From contig JAKUDP010000002.1 in assembly GCA_022570795.1 (NCBI GenBank), forward strand, positions 2,666,001 through 2,730,000: DNA of 64,000 bases, read 5' to 3'. The notes beneath the pieces are model-generated. The model did no database searches. It saw nothing but the letters and a program-made list of their open reading frames with translations, and was not told the DNA's origin. Shown piece after piece: positions 21,161 through 32,046 of the stretch (position 1 is its first letter; every line of letters starts with the position of its first letter). The position numbers and the translations under genes were made by a program. This stretch comes from Sphaerulina vaccinii. Lineage: Eukaryota; Ascomycota; Dothideomycetes; Mycosphaerellales; Mycosphaerellaceae.

Positions 21161-24019
21161 CTAGCCAACAGCCCCACCATTGCTCGAATCATCTCCGCTA
21201 TCATCCCTCCCATTGCTGATGTCAACCGGCTTTATCGCGTACTGTCCAGGATTTGCAGTGCCCGCATTCTTCACTTTCAGACTGCCCTTTCTCCTAAGCT
21301 TGGGTCCAGATGAGGGAGTTTCAACTACGGGCTGTGCTGCCTGGCTCTTCGGGCTCAATGCAGCCGACTCTTCTGGTTCCACATCCTTGTTTGACGCCAG
21401 GATTGTAGGCTTGCCTCCATCGATTTGCACAGTGTTTCCGCTACCCTTGGCGCTGTTGAGTGAGGCAGAACTGTTTCGCCTCTTCCCACTACCCATCATC
21501 TTTCCTAACTCATCGTCGTCATCCTCGGCTCTCCTTCTCTTGATTGCCATCGGTTCGGGCGGTGAGTCTGGCACTCGAGCTTCTCGACTTCGACCACGTT
21601 CTGACTGTCCATCGGGTGAGTCGGTAGAAGGCATGTTGTCAGAGGACACTGTGGTGTTGCTACTGCTCTTCTTGTCTTTCAGCGTGTCAGGTGAGCTGGC
21701 GAGGAGGTTCATTTCATCGTCGTCATCATCATCATCAGGGTAGTCCACGAGTGCCTTCATAGGGCTTGCATGACTACGGCTGGCATGTCCATTAGACATG
21801 ACCGCATCGATGTGTGCCATGGTGGCATGAGATGGTAGGTCTCCATCATCATCGTCACCAAATTCTCCGTCGAGATCATCGTCTGTGTTAAAGTATGCGT
21901 CCTCGTCTGCGTCTTCCTTCAGGCCACTGAAGGGTTGTCTACCATTTAGCATGCGCCCTCGTAGCGCATCGGGGGTGTCCGGTTCAGTCGTGAAGCTAGT
22001 ATCGCCTTCTCCGTTCGGTACGTAAGGGTTCTGATATAGATCGAACTTCTGCACGATTCCCTGGAAGGTGTTGACGTAGGTGATGGCCATAAGCCGATCT
22101 CTGTAGGTTTCTGCGAGATGGTAGATAATCTGCTTGATGCTTTCGCGCTTGATGTACTCAAACAGTTCTAAACAGCAACTGTTCAGCAAGTTGTCTCTCG
22201 GCATAGTCTCATACACAATGTTGAGTATAGGCTCAAACAGCTTGTTGTTAGTAAGCTGTCGGTTATGAAACTCGTCCTGCAGTCCGATACACGTCCTGAA
22301 CCACTTCAGAGCGATGAGCTTCATGTGTTTCTGAGGACATTCCAGGAGTTGGGCTATTCGAGAGTGAAGGTTCTCGGACAGGATAAACAACTTCGCCTGA
22401 TAGGCATGTTGCCTTACGAAGAAGCTGAGTACTTCGACAAGGTGGGTATAAAGGCTAGTTTCCTGTACCGTGAGGGTTCGCATTGACTCTCGGAATTCAA
22501 GGTCCTTGAGTGGCTTGAATAGTCGCTTTGCGCCATCATCATAGAAGTTCTGAATGAATTGATTCGCCTGGGGTGAGAAACGGTGTCCAGGATGATCGTT
22601 GGGGCCACCGCGCTTAGCCATCATTTCTGAGTTGCCTGCCCGATTCATGGCTTCCATTCCCGCCTGAGTAGATGTAGGGTCAAGTAGAATCTTGATCGCA
22701 TCGGCCATCTGACTCTTGACGCCAAGGTCAACTTCGACCAACAGCAAGTCTATGAGGATATCCGTAAGAGGTACTGTCTTCTCGTGTATCGCCTTGATGA
22801 TGTGGTTCCGCACGGTATGCGAGTCGTGATCGATCAAGGAGACCAGAACATCAGTTCCTGCTACTCGCACTGCCGCGTCGTGATGCCGTAGCGAGTAAGT
22901 AATAGTATTGAAGAGGCCATGCTGGATGAAGTTCCCATAAAGCGACGCTCTCGCCGGTGCCTGAATGTTTTTCGAGACTGCGCAGCAATTCTGAATGAAA
23001 AGGCATGCCTGCTTCTTCCTTTCGGGATCCTCCTTCTCGTCTGTGAAGATCGCGAACAGCTCTTGCAGGTATGGCGTGTTCCCTTGCAGATGGTTGATGA
23101 TATCGACCTGATGGAAGAAGATGAGACTATTAAGCACAGAGAAGGTTGGATCGTCCAGGATGCGTGCAAGCACAACATCCTTGAGGTAAAGAAGTCGGTA
23201 TGTGTAGTGTATCTTCTTCTTCACTTCGGGGTGTACGATCTTCACCACCTCCTTGAACTTCGACCGATCGGCCAAGAATTGTCGATGGTTGGCACGATGT
23301 GATGGAAAGTCCGGATCGTACTCTAGCGCGCCTACTACACCCATGATGGCCTGATCCGTGACGATGAACTCGATGATGGACGTGTCGTTTAGCAGTATGA
23401 GATGCTTCATGATGGTGCATAGGCGATGCAGCTCCTGGACTTCTTGCTTCTCCTCGAGCTCATACAGTACCGGCGCCAGTTTGAGGATGTACATCTGATC
23501 TGGGCTCATCACATACTTACTGAGCGCATCCCGTCCAGCAGGTGTGTTTGCGATTAGGCGGATTGCCTCAACCACCTCTTCAAGCTTCCCAATCGTGGGT
23601 TCCGGTAATGACACAGTGTGGCCTGGATCCAGTAGGTCGTCTGATAAGCCATCTTCGGGCACCAATCTCGCTTGTATTTCTCTCACGAATTGCCAGACAT
23701 GCGCGCATCCGTCCGCCTCTTGAAAGGACAGTGCCATGTCCGTCCCGTTGTTCTCCGTCCATACTATCAGCGTTTCCTGCTGTTTCTGGTATCCGTCGTC
23801 CTTGGTGATGCGCGTTTCCAGTATTACGCGCCCAGGCTCTTCCTCGCTGGTCACGACAACACGCGCATCGAGATCTTCGGGCAGCGCATCCTCTGCGCTG
23901 AGGTACTTGCCCTCGCAGAAACCAGTTCCCCGATCATACCAGTCGTTGTTCTTGAGTTCGTATACCTTGACTCTCTTCTTATCTGCAGAACTGTTCGTAG
24001 CAGGAGCGAGCGCCGCCAT
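21161..24019 (-). CDS. PSY2: protein phosphatase 4 regulatory subunit 3 (Psy2/SMEK)
   Basis: One exon, ATG at 24019, 952 aa. An upstream in-frame TTG at 24052 is not a credible start. Psy2/PP4R3 directs the PP4 catalytic subunit to substrates such as phosphorylated DNA-damage checkpoint proteins. The N-terminal EVH1/PH-like domain opens with KRVKVYELKNNDWYDRGTGF. The SMK-1 domain and armadillo-like helices follow (EVVEAIRLIANTPAGRDALS, then FLADRSKFKEVVKI, and LKWFRTCIGLQDEFHNRQLT). From about residue 690 the protein is disordered, with acidic patches (DDDLDGEFGDDDDGD, DYPDDDDDDDE) and basic NLS-like KRRRAEDDDD. The order of domains and length match fungal orthologues. Confidence 0.93.
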   Translation of the reverse strand: MAALAPATNSSADKKRVKVYELKNNDWYDRGTGFCEGKYLSAEDALPEDLDARVVVTSEEEPGRVILETRITKDDGYQKQQETLIVWTENNGTDMALSFQEADGCAHVWQFVREIQARLVPEDGLSDDLLDPGHTVSLPEPTIGKLEEVVEAIRLIANTPAGRDALSKYVMSPDQMYILKLAPVLYELEEKQEVQELHRLCTIMKHLILLNDTSIIEFIVTDQAIMGVVGALEYDPDFPSHRANHRQFLADRSKFKEVVKIVHPEVKKKIHYTYRLLYLKDVVLARILDDPTFSVLNSLIFFHQVDIINHLQGNTPYLQELFAIFTDEKEDPERKKQACLFIQNCCAVSKNIQAPARASLYGNFIQHGLFNTITYSLRHHDAAVRVAGTDVLVSLIDHDSHTVRNHIIKAIHEKTVPLTDILIDLLLVEVDLGVKSQMADAIKILLDPTSTQAGMEAMNRAGNSEMMAKRGGPNDHPGHRFSPQANQFIQNFYDDGAKRLFKPLKDLEFRESMRTLTVQETSLYTHLVEVLSFFVRQHAYQAKLFILSENLHSRIAQLLECPQKHMKLIALKWFRTCIGLQDEFHNRQLTNNKLFEPILNIVYETMPRDNLLNSCCLELFEYIKRESIKQIIYHLAETYRDRLMAITYVNTFQGIVQKFDLYQNPYVPNGEGDTSFTTEPDTPDALRGRMLNGRQPFSGLKEDADEDAYFNTDDDLDGEFGDDDDGDLPSHATMAHIDAVMSNGHASRSHASPMKALVDYPDDDDDDDEMNLLASSPDTLKDKKSSSNTTVSSDNMPSTDSPDGQSERGRSREARVPDSPPEPMAIKRRRAEDDDDELGKMMGSGKRRNSSASLNSAKGSGNTVQIDGGKPTILASNKDVEPEESAALSPKSQAAQPVVETPSSGPKLRRKGSLKVKNAGTANPGQYAIKPVDISNGRDDSGDDSSNGGAVG

Positions 24020-25493
24020 GGTCGCACTGCTACTGCTGTCTACGGCGGCCAACTCATCCGTCGTGAGCGGCTACCGCGATATGCGCCGGAATCTCTCTTC
24101 CCTCCAACTCGGCCTTCCAGTCAGCGCTGGATACGGCGCAACCAGTCGCCTGCCTGCCTGGGCGGAGCGCACGCTGGGTGTGGTGATGCACGCGCGACGG
24201 GGGTGCAGAAGTTTTGAGTTCGTCGTCGGCAGGTGGTCGTGATAGCCCTGCGACTCGGAGGAGGCCGGAGTGTTTTGAAGTGTGAGTCTGTATGTGGCGA
24301 CACCAGGGCGGCAACCGATTTCGACTGTGTTTCCACTGATCTACCCTTCGTCGCTGTCGCGTAGAGTACGTGTCGCGTGCAGCTCTGCAGTGCTAAGAAA
24401 TGACGCAAGTTACGGCCCGCAGAGAAGTGAATAAGAGTGATGTTGGAAGAATCGGGAAGGCGATCGCGGCGCTCGTAGCCAGTGTCGTGTGAGAGAGCGT
24501 CTGTGCAGAGAACACACTGCGTTTCAGAGTTTGGCTAGTTTATGGCACCGCTAGCGATGGTCGTCTTCTTGCGCAACACGACTTGTACTTTGTCTTCTCC
24601 TTGGACGCGTTCAGAAGGGACCAACGCGCTTCACCAGAACATCAACGGCGGTACAACTCCTGTCTGTGGCGCACGTCGGTTGGGATCAGGCAGAAAACGC
24701 AAGATGACGATGCCAAGAGTATACCTATTCTGGGATGAACGACTTCAGGTTCGAAGGAAAGCATGATGGATACTTTTGCTAGAGACACTCTTTCTATAGG
24801 CATATGATATTGTTCGCACAGTGAGACGTTTCTCGATGAGAGTCGATCAATTTCAATGACTGCAGAGCTAGAAGAGCGACTCTGACTACTCTGCTTGCGA
24901 CTACCTGACGAAGTCCGCTATGGAATCACTTGGTTTCCTCTTCCTTCAGCATCGTACAGAAGGGCACGAAGCGCACTTGATACTTCCTGACCTGTTGCTC
25001 CAAGATCTACGCAGCATCAAGGCTTCTTGTGCGTGGCATGTGGACGACCAAAAAGATAAGTGTAACTTGGCATCTATGCCTATACAGTTTCCAAAATATC
25101 GACATTTATGGAATATCGTTAATTCGGATTTTCATCCATGGCAGTCCACCCTTTCGACCTACCGCTTCAAAATCTTCCACACAATGAGCAATTATCTCAA
25201 GGCCTCAGACTGTCTCGCCATGTCTCCGATCAGGGCACCTTCTCGTCGTCCCACCTCTTTCGGGCAACCCTAAGACAATCACTCCGAAGTGGGTCTATAC
25301 CCATCTCGACCTAGCGAGTGTGGAGGCCTCACCTCCTGAGCACTTTGACGCAAGAAACTGTCTATCAGGAATTAGCTTGTGATACACGATCTTAACTTAT
25401 ACTGTACAAGTCCCAATGTGTCTGATCCAACAAGATCCAACCCCAGCCCACTACCCAACAGGCCGCCAGAACTCCAGATGTCCAGTCATTCTT
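24020..25493. other. 1.47 kb intergenic region, no supported gene
   Basis: Contains the PSY2 promoter (right of 24019) and the 3' region of the acyltransferase gene. The largest frames (23736-24242, 24920-25273) lack motifs and codon regularity. No tRNA B-box (GGTTCGAnnCC) was found. Confidence 0.45.
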
Positions 25494-27059
25494 CTATGTC
25501 AACTTGATCTGCACCCCGGCGCCATACTTCGCCTGCCACGCAAAGTAGTATATGAGTGCCGCCAGTGGCTGTCCAAACATACAGAACGTCAACCAGAACG
25601 TACAATTTCCCACCAGCTTAGCATTCGGTCCATTGCCACCATAGTACTTGATCATATCCGTAAGAAAGATCAGTGGCAATTGCCCAATCATGCCAATGAA
25701 AGCGACGCCTAGAATGTTGTGCGTCGGAACACCGACTAGAGCCTCGTGCAAGATGCCAGAGAACAAGAACGTCAAGATCTGTGCCACAATGGGAGGCACA
25801 CCTCTCCCAACCATGGGTGAGTAGACATGTCTCTTCATGAAGTGTGTGACAGGCTTGTTCCAGCTCGTCCAATAGCTTCTCACGTCGCTTGAGTTCCACC
25901 AATCGCCATAGAACTCTCGGTCACCAAATCTCATGATCTCGGCGAGGAAGTTGAGGAAAGATTGGAAGAGGGCGAAGAAGCCTGCTAGCCAGCAGACGAG
26001 ACTGATGGTGCTTAATTTCATGACTCGCTCCAGAATCTTGATGCCTCGCAAGTTGGCAATCTCGTCGACGCTATTGTTGAGTAGAGGGACGGCATACTGG
26101 GCGCATGTGATCCAGATGAGGACGCTGAGAGCGCAGAGCTCGATGAAACGTTTGACAACAAAGTCCTTGCGGACTCTCGAGGATCGAGGATACACAGGTT
26201 GATAGACCAGTGTGGGAGCCCACCAGAAGTAACAAAGATTGAGGAAGTTGATGTTGCGTGGGTAGGGACACTGTCTGTATAGCTCTGGAAGTTCGCTGAC
26301 GGCATCCGAGCGGAGATAGGCCTGTCGAAGATCGCGGTTCGTGAAGGCATACGAGCAGACTTTGAGCCATACTACCACTGCATGCAATTCCGTGATCGTC
26401 CCTAGCCCTGGGTTGTGTATCCAATAGTATACAACATAAGTCGCAAAGGCGAGCATGAATGTTGCGTTGAGCGCATGGCTTACCGCTATGGCAGTCCACG
26501 TTGAGAAGAAGCTCTTAGACTTCTTCCTTTCCTCCTTGATGATCTGTTCCGCGCCCACTTGTCCTTCTCTTTCCATTCTTGCTGCCACGTTCTCAGCATA
26601 TCGAGCTGCTGCCCATTCGATCCAATAAGCGATGAAAAGGTGGCAGGGTGTCAAGATATAGAGGATAATGAACCACTTCCAGTCTCCATCCTTGACCTTG
26701 GATCCTCCAGATATGGCTACAAGTGGTCCATACTTGCTATAGTTGTCTATCATCAATCGCAGGTTCGAGATGATAATCACAAGAGCCATAAGGTTCCTAA
26801 AGCCTAGCGTGGATGGAGAGGAGGGCGCGTCTGCACTGAAGACGGAGGCTCGTGAGGCCGCATGTACAGCGAATGTGTGCTTGTACTTCTTCGAGGAGGA
26901 TCGCGGGTCTTTCGAGGAAGATCGCTTCGTCGTCGAATTGCTCGTCGTAGGTGTGACACTCTTGCCATTGGCATGCCTATTGGCTGGTCGTACAGAGCCA
27001 TTGACCGGTGCTACATTGCTGTCCGCGACACGTACTGCCGTCGATGTAGCACTCGCCAT
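25494..27059 (-). CDS. diacylglycerol/sterol O-acyltransferase, MBOAT family (DGAT1-type)
   Basis: Single exon from ATG 27059, 521 aa; the upstream GTG at 27113 is not a credible start. MBOAT acyltransferases of this group make triacylglycerol or sterol esters in the ER membrane. A Ser/Thr-rich cytosolic head of about 90 residues precedes several hydrophobic segments (FRNLMALVIIISNLRLMI, WFIILYILTPCHLFIAYWI and others). The family box FYGDWWNSSDVRSYWTSWNK lies at about residues 380-400, and the catalytic His is in SGILHEALVGVP (about residue 438). FYGDWWN with a trailing YWTSWN and HEALVGVP favours DGAT1 over sterol-specific ARE1. Length is usual for the family. Confidence 0.88.
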   Translation of the reverse strand: MASATSTAVRVADSNVAPVNGSVRPANRHANGKSVTPTTSNSTTKRSSSKDPRSSSKKYKHTFAVHAASRASVFSADAPSSPSTLGFRNLMALVIIISNLRLMIDNYSKYGPLVAISGGSKVKDGDWKWFIILYILTPCHLFIAYWIEWAAARYAENVAARMEREGQVGAEQIIKEERKKSKSFFSTWTAIAVSHALNATFMLAFATYVVYYWIHNPGLGTITELHAVVVWLKVCSYAFTNRDLRQAYLRSDAVSELPELYRQCPYPRNINFLNLCYFWWAPTLVYQPVYPRSSRVRKDFVVKRFIELCALSVLIWITCAQYAVPLLNNSVDEIANLRGIKILERVMKLSTISLVCWLAGFFALFQSFLNFLAEIMRFGDREFYGDWWNSSDVRSYWTSWNKPVTHFMKRHVYSPMVGRGVPPIVAQILTFLFSGILHEALVGVPTHNILGVAFIGMIGQLPLIFLTDMIKYYGGNGPNAKLVGNCTFWLTFCMFGQPLAALIYYFAWQAKYGAGVQIKLT

Positions 27060-27771
27060 GACCGAGTCTCTTTCCTGGGTCTGGCAACACCCTGATATGT
27101 AGATACTGAGCACCGCAGGAGAGAAGGGATGTTGTCGTCAGCTGTCCAGAGCTGTGGGATTTGATCAGGTCACGTCTGGGTGCCAATGCCTTCGAGTCAA
27201 GGACGTTTCAGTGGCCGTATGTCATCCGCGGTGTCTACGCGTCCGAAATGCATAGAAGAGAAGAGCTGGTGCATTGTGGTCGTAAGAAATGTAGAGCTGG
27301 GTTGGGTCGGGAGGGAAGTCGTGGCTTGGGCTTGGTTTGTGGTTTGTTGAGGTCAAGGCTCGTCATCTCCAACTTCCTTCATGCAGGGAGGATTGAGCTT
27401 CCTGCATCATCAACAACAACATCTCGCAAGATTGATCGCCATTCGCTCTTATCGAACTATCGGCAAGGATGCAGCGATCTCTAAATCAACGCCTACATGT
27501 ACTGGTCTGATGGGCAGCCTCGCGCTGATGGAACTACATCAAGGCCAGCTGAAAAAGTTTGAGGTATATGCCAGCTGTACCAAGTGGTCAGGCCAAGAAT
27601 TATACAATGCGAGCTGAGCGAGGATGCATGTGTCAGGGAGCTACAGTGCTACTTCTGCTACAATTACCCAAGCTGTGCTCTTACCTATGATCGCGAGTCA
27701 GGCTACCTGCGGGAACTGCTTCATCAAAGTCTCTCGAAGCGTGAACTAGGTGGACAGCAATCGAGAAGACG
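27060..27771. other. intergenic, no supported gene
   Basis: About 710 bases: promoter of the acyltransferase gene on the left, 3' region of the glycosyltransferase on the right. Small frames only. Confidence 0.45.
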
Positions 27772-28760
27772 TCAAATTACCATGTCGAAATACTTTCTCA
27801 TCAATGTGCCAACAGGATCCTGCAGCTCCTTGTGGTGCCATGCAGCGCCTGCAAAATGCATCACGAAGTCTCCAGCCTTCCAAGGCCTCATAAGCTCCTC
27901 ATCTCTCGGATCGTAGCAAACCAGCTCCTCAGGATACGAGTTCATCCAGACTTGAGGCACAACCACACTCTTATCAGCGACCGCAAAGACATTTTTCTCA
28001 ATCATGTCCTTGAGCGCACCTTGCTCATGTCGAAGACCTTCCTTGGGATCGAGAGCAACTTTGTGCGTTCGCCAGTGTTCAATCATCTCCAAGACCCACG
28101 GGCTGGTGCGGAACAACATACTACCAGCATTTAGTGGCTCACTATGCGCACTCATCAGCGGACGTCCTCAGGCATGAAGAGAGATACACCGACTCACCAG
28201 TCTCGAGTCAGGACCATATGGACATCTTCACGATTCTTTCCTTGCTCCTCAGCCAACGCAAGCCCTTGCTCAACCAAACTTTCCAGGCGGATCGAGGAAT
28301 TGGTGATGAGAGTATCGAGGTCGAGCATCCACAACCATTCATAGCTGTTCTCATTCGCGAGAGTCGCTTGAATGATGTCCCTGGTCAGGTTCAACTTGTC
28401 CCAGGTCTTGTCATGACCCCGGCTTGGCTCCCAGTCTACGATGAAGTCGTAGTTGTGCTTGGCGGCATACTCTGACACTGGTCAGCCAACAAGACGGCAA
28501 ACTCGCGACTTCGGAATAAGCTGCATACTCCACTTATTGCTAATTGTGTAGTAGTCGTAGCTGGTGTCTTTTGTCGACATGCTCATGATTGCGAATTTGG
28601 CTGCCGCGACTGTGCGTGACACTGACGGACTAATTGCTGGAGGTGGGATCCTGACAACGTCATGACCTTCCAAGTCTGTGTACATCAGGTACGTGGTCAG
28701 CAGAACCAGCAGGAGGATGACCACACGCTCGCCATTGAGTGTACAGCGAGCCGCGGCCAT
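27772..28760 (-). CDS. glycosyltransferase family 34 (Mnn10/Gma12-like)
   Basis: Exons 28760-28529, 28471-28198 and 28141-27772 (donors GTATGC and GTGAGT, acceptors GTCAG and CATAG) give 291 aa. A type II membrane topology is clear: a short basic start, then VVILLLVLLTTYLMY at about residues 13-27. The junctions restore GT34 blocks: NKWKYAAKHNYDFI at exon 1/2 and RDCEPLNAGSMLF at exon 2/3. The DXD metal-binding motif is in WMLDLDTLITN, and HFAGAAWHHKELQDP closes the domain. These Golgi enzymes add alpha-linked mannose or galactose to N-glycans or glycolipids. It is shorter than yeast Mnn10 because the stem is short. Donor specificity cannot be read from sequence. Confidence 0.85.
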
Positions 28761-29842
28761 GAGGTAAAAGAGAACGACATCTAGAGTTTCAGCATAGCTG
28801 CGAGGTGAAGAACACTGATATCTTTTCGGAGCAGCACTGAAGCATATATGTCAGCCTCAAAGGAAGGATGCATGCATGCAAGACACATCAGCCCATTTGT
28901 ACAATGGTGCCGCTCGCCGCATGCCACATGGCGTTGCAGGTGCAGGAGCTGTTTCAACAGTCCTCGTTCTTATGCTCGATACCGTTGACAATGTCTCGGT
29001 AGCTGATCTAGCGGGTCCTTAAAGGCATATATGAACGATACCAAGGAGGCCTCCTGGTTCCTTTTGCACTCTTCACTTTGGAAGGGAGCATTAGTCCAGC
29101 AGCGATGTCGCTGTTCTGCTCCGGAAACATTTTGCAAAGCAGCTGCACACTCGAAGAGAATTCACATATGCAACCCTTCCTGCGCCCTGTTCTGGAATCT
29201 GCAAAGAACATCCAGATCTTCCACGTGGTTCTTGGCTTTGAACTCTAAACTAGCGTGACAGCGCCTCGGCTGCAGAGTCAAGTCACAGGGTCGAAGAAAT
29301 TGGAGACTCGCCTTTGACATCTTCCATCGCGAACGCGACGAACGATCATGTTACTCTTCTGGGAGGACAAGCTGGACCACGGATCGCAATGTTCCTCGCA
29401 TGGCCTCACGACTGTGCTCACGACTCCTATCCACTGCAAAAGTGTTCGGGAACGACGACCCGAGAATCCCGAGCAGGAGCTGGACGAGTCGTGGCTTGAC
29501 TAGCCGCGCAGCTCTAGGTCTACTTTGAGCTTCGCGTGTCAACAATATCAGCCACAGTATCGTAGCGTCGCGATCTCCGTCTTGTCCATTGCACTCATTG
29601 AGAGCAATTGTCTATGCTCGTCTCCTAAAGAGGCATCGCCATTTCGGTCGACGTGGGCGACTGGACGTGCAGCAGCCAGAAGCGCTATAGAACTACTCAG
29701 GGAGACTAATATAAACAGTAGTAGGCATCCTCTTCTTCAGTTTCTTCAGTCATCACGCAAAGTCACTCGCTCAAATACACACAAGCTTGATCCAGCAAGA
29801 CATCTACAACACAACTCAAGCAACCAAGACACATCATCAACC
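28761..29842. other. 1.08 kb divergent intergenic region, no supported gene
   Basis: Lies between the glycosyltransferase start (minus) and the small secreted protein start (plus). It has a TATAAAC at 29710-29716. Nothing coding was recognised. Confidence 0.45.
29710..29716 (+). promoter_or_regulatory. candidate TATA box of the small secreted protein gene
   Basis: TATAAAC lies 127 bases before the ATG at 29843, with a CA-rich leader between. This layout is common in strongly or conditionally expressed fungal secreted-protein genes. Pattern match only. Confidence 0.4.
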
Positions 29843-30538
29843 ATGAAGTTCAGCACAGCATTCACGACCGGCCTCTTCGCCACAGCAGTCTCATCCCTCG
29901 CCCTCCCAGCTCCAGACGCAGAACCAGAACCTCTCCCAGCAGCTCTCGCCTCTCTCACAGACGTTCAAATTATCAAATACGAAGTCCAAGGCTGGTACGC
30001 AGACACAGCCGTAGTCTCCAAATTCCTCGACAACATCGCCGCAAAGAATTTCCGCAACAACGACGCATACCAGAAAGCTGCCAAAATCGCTTGGTTGGCT
30101 GAGTACAGTGCTACTGCCCCAACTTTCGGCAACAAAGCTATCCTAGACAGCTACCTCGCTGGTTTCGGAAACGGAAGTAATGGAAGCAATGGCTCGAACG
30201 GTACTGTGAATAACAACGGTACTTGGACTGGAGAGGACTCTTATGGAGAGCAAGTCAAGTCCTGGTTGGAACAGCTCAAGAACAAGAAGTGGGGCAAGGA
30301 TTGCGATGCTATTCAGGCTTTGGTCAAGCAGATCAATGCTGAGAGGTGCGCGTACGTTTTGCCTGCTATTGATTCGTACTTTCAACAGGCTGCTGTTATT
30401 GTTGGAAGTTATAACCCAAGCAAGCCGGATACGAGTATTAGCCAGCTTAAGGCCGTGAGGGCTAAGGCTTGCAGTGCTGTTAAGCAGCGCGATGTTTTGG
30501 AGGATGAGATGATTGTGGAGGATATTGAGTTGGAGTAG
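29843..30538 (+). CDS. small secreted protein with N-glycosylation repeat
   Basis: Single exon of 231 aa. Residues 1-21 are a signal peptide (MKFSTAFTTGLFATAVSSLA), followed by LPAPDAEPEPLP, a Pro/acid-rich stretch that may be a propeptide. The body is helical. A spacer near residues 111-127 reads NGSNGSNGSNGT and NNNGT, giving several N-x-S/T sequons in a row. There are three Cys in the mature part (KDC, ERC, KAC), an odd number, so one may be free. I do not recognise the family. It could be an extracellular or effector-like protein; no function is assigned. Its codon use is strongly biased to C/G-ending codons in the first half, suggesting high expression. Confidence 0.75.
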   Translation: MKFSTAFTTGLFATAVSSLALPAPDAEPEPLPAALASLTDVQIIKYEVQGWYADTAVVSKFLDNIAAKNFRNNDAYQKAAKIAWLAEYSATAPTFGNKAILDSYLAGFGNGSNGSNGSNGTVNNNGTWTGEDSYGEQVKSWLEQLKNKKWGKDCDAIQALVKQINAERCAYVLPAIDSYFQQAAVIVGSYNPSKPDTSISQLKAVRAKACSAVKQRDVLEDEMIVEDIELE

Positions 30539-31057
30539 ATTGAGGATGTAATATGGCGTTTGCATAGCATAGCATTAGCATAGCGATGTAAAATCTAGAC
30601 ACGATGGAATGATAATACTACGTGAACATCCTGCGTCCAAAGGATATACGCCACTGCTACACAGCCTCTCTGATCCACTTCCGAAAGCTTGTGCTATCCT
30701 GTCTGCGATCTCAATGGCATGGTTGCCAGGATGCTGCAGAGAGTCAATGTATTGAAGCCTTAATTTCACTATGTCCTCGCTGAGAATTGACTCTTCTCTG
30801 GAATATAACCCAGCCGGAATGGGGTCCTGTCTGCGATCGGATTGGCGTGGCTCGAGAGAACTTGCGGAGAATCAGCCTTTGCTATCCCATATATCAATGA
30901 TCATGATATGGGACACGATGGAATCTCAAGGAGTAGGTCGTGATACCATCTTTGTTCAGTCGCATATGTGAAGCCCATGCCAGCTCTCAGTATCAACCGT
31001 CTGCTGCCGATCTGATAACAGAGCTTGGTGCAGTAGCTTGGTGTCTCGAGGCAGCCT
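30539..31057. other. intergenic between convergent genes, no supported gene
   Basis: About 520 bases of 3' sequence. No coding pattern recognised. Confidence 0.45.
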
Positions 31058-32046
31058 TCACTTGCCACAACCACCCTTGCCGCCGCCGCAGCAACCACCC
31101 TTACCACCGCAGCCCTTGTCACCGCAGTTGCCGCAGCAGCCATCACCATCCTGAGCCTTCTCTGCCTCAAGAATCTCTGTCCTACGCTGCTCGGTGACGA
31201 GCTTGATGGGCATGGAGGCCACCTTAAGCGCGGAGACGTCCTTCTTGACATCGCCGCTCGTCTCGATGTCCTCGTCGTCTTCCCAGCCAGAATCGCTATC
31301 GTCTTCTTCACTACAATGTATGTCAGCATGTGCACTGTACTGATTTCCTTTTCCCCGACAGATGCCCTCCCGGCGATGACTTACTCATCTTCCTTCGTGG
31401 CGCCGTGGCCCTTTGGTGCGAACTGAGCGAGCCGCTTCTCAAGGTCGTCGAGGGCGGCCTTCTGCTCGGCCATACCCATTGGCTTGTGCTTTAGGCGAGG
31501 AGCTGATTTTCCGGCGCAGCAGTCATGGCCTCCGCCGATCTGCTCTTCGAAGACTTCGACAATGTCCCCGTCTCCAAGCTCGTTCTATAGATTGTGTCAG
31601 ACAGTGTCCATCATATCAAACTATTCTTGATCGACTCACCTCCTCAACTGTGCCGCTGTTGAGGCGGACTCCGTCGAAGAGAAAACGAAGGTTGGTGGTT
31701 GGGCGCTCGATCTTGGCGCTGAAGGCGTCCTGCAAGCAAGTTAGTCTTTCATATGCCTCTCTCTGAAATGCATGGTGCTGGTGGAAATGCTCTAGCTGCG
31801 CGTGTAGTGGCGTGGTGGCTTGAGAGTGCGTCGGAGATGACATACCATTGCCTTCTTGATGCTGGTGGTTGGCTTCAGCTTGAAGGCTTGCTCGAGGCCC
31901 TTGGCGTCGCGGAAATTGATGGTGATGTGGGTTGGTGGAGGTGGCATTTCAGCGCCAGCACCCTCGTAGCCGCCGCCGCGCGGCTGCTTAGTTGGTGGCG
32001 GAGTGTTGATGCCATTCTCGGTCTGATCGGCGTGTGGGTAATCCAT
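31058..32046 (-). CDS. SUMO/Rad60-SLD-like ubiquitin-fold protein with Cys/Gly-rich tail
   Basis: Four exons, 32046-31846, 31729-31640, 31584-31385 and 31310-31058, all with consensus GT-AG borders, give 247 aa. Residues about 40-115 form a SUMO-like fold: THITINFRDAKGLEQAFKLK, TTSIKKAMDAFSAKIERP, LRFLFDGVRLN and GDGDIVEVFEEQIGG. The diglycine is at the position where Ulp proteases cut SUMO precursors. Instead of a few tail residues, some 130 more follow: HDCC, a helical KAALDDLEKRLAQF, an acidic patch EEDDSDSGWEDDEDIE, and a final 26 residues with seven Cys in CCG/GC units. It differs from canonical SUMO in length and in the diverged beta-grasp. It may be a stand-alone SUMO-like scaffold or a precursor; which one is not decidable here. 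Confidence 0.75.

Noticed and set aside
24733..24756. GGTTCGAA resembling a tRNA B box
   Set aside because: Not followed by CC, and no A box or cloverleaf arms can be found around it.
24920..25273. 117-codon plus-strand frame in the PSY2-acyltransferase gap
   Set aside because: No domain, no signal peptide and no splice extension; composition is not clearly coding.
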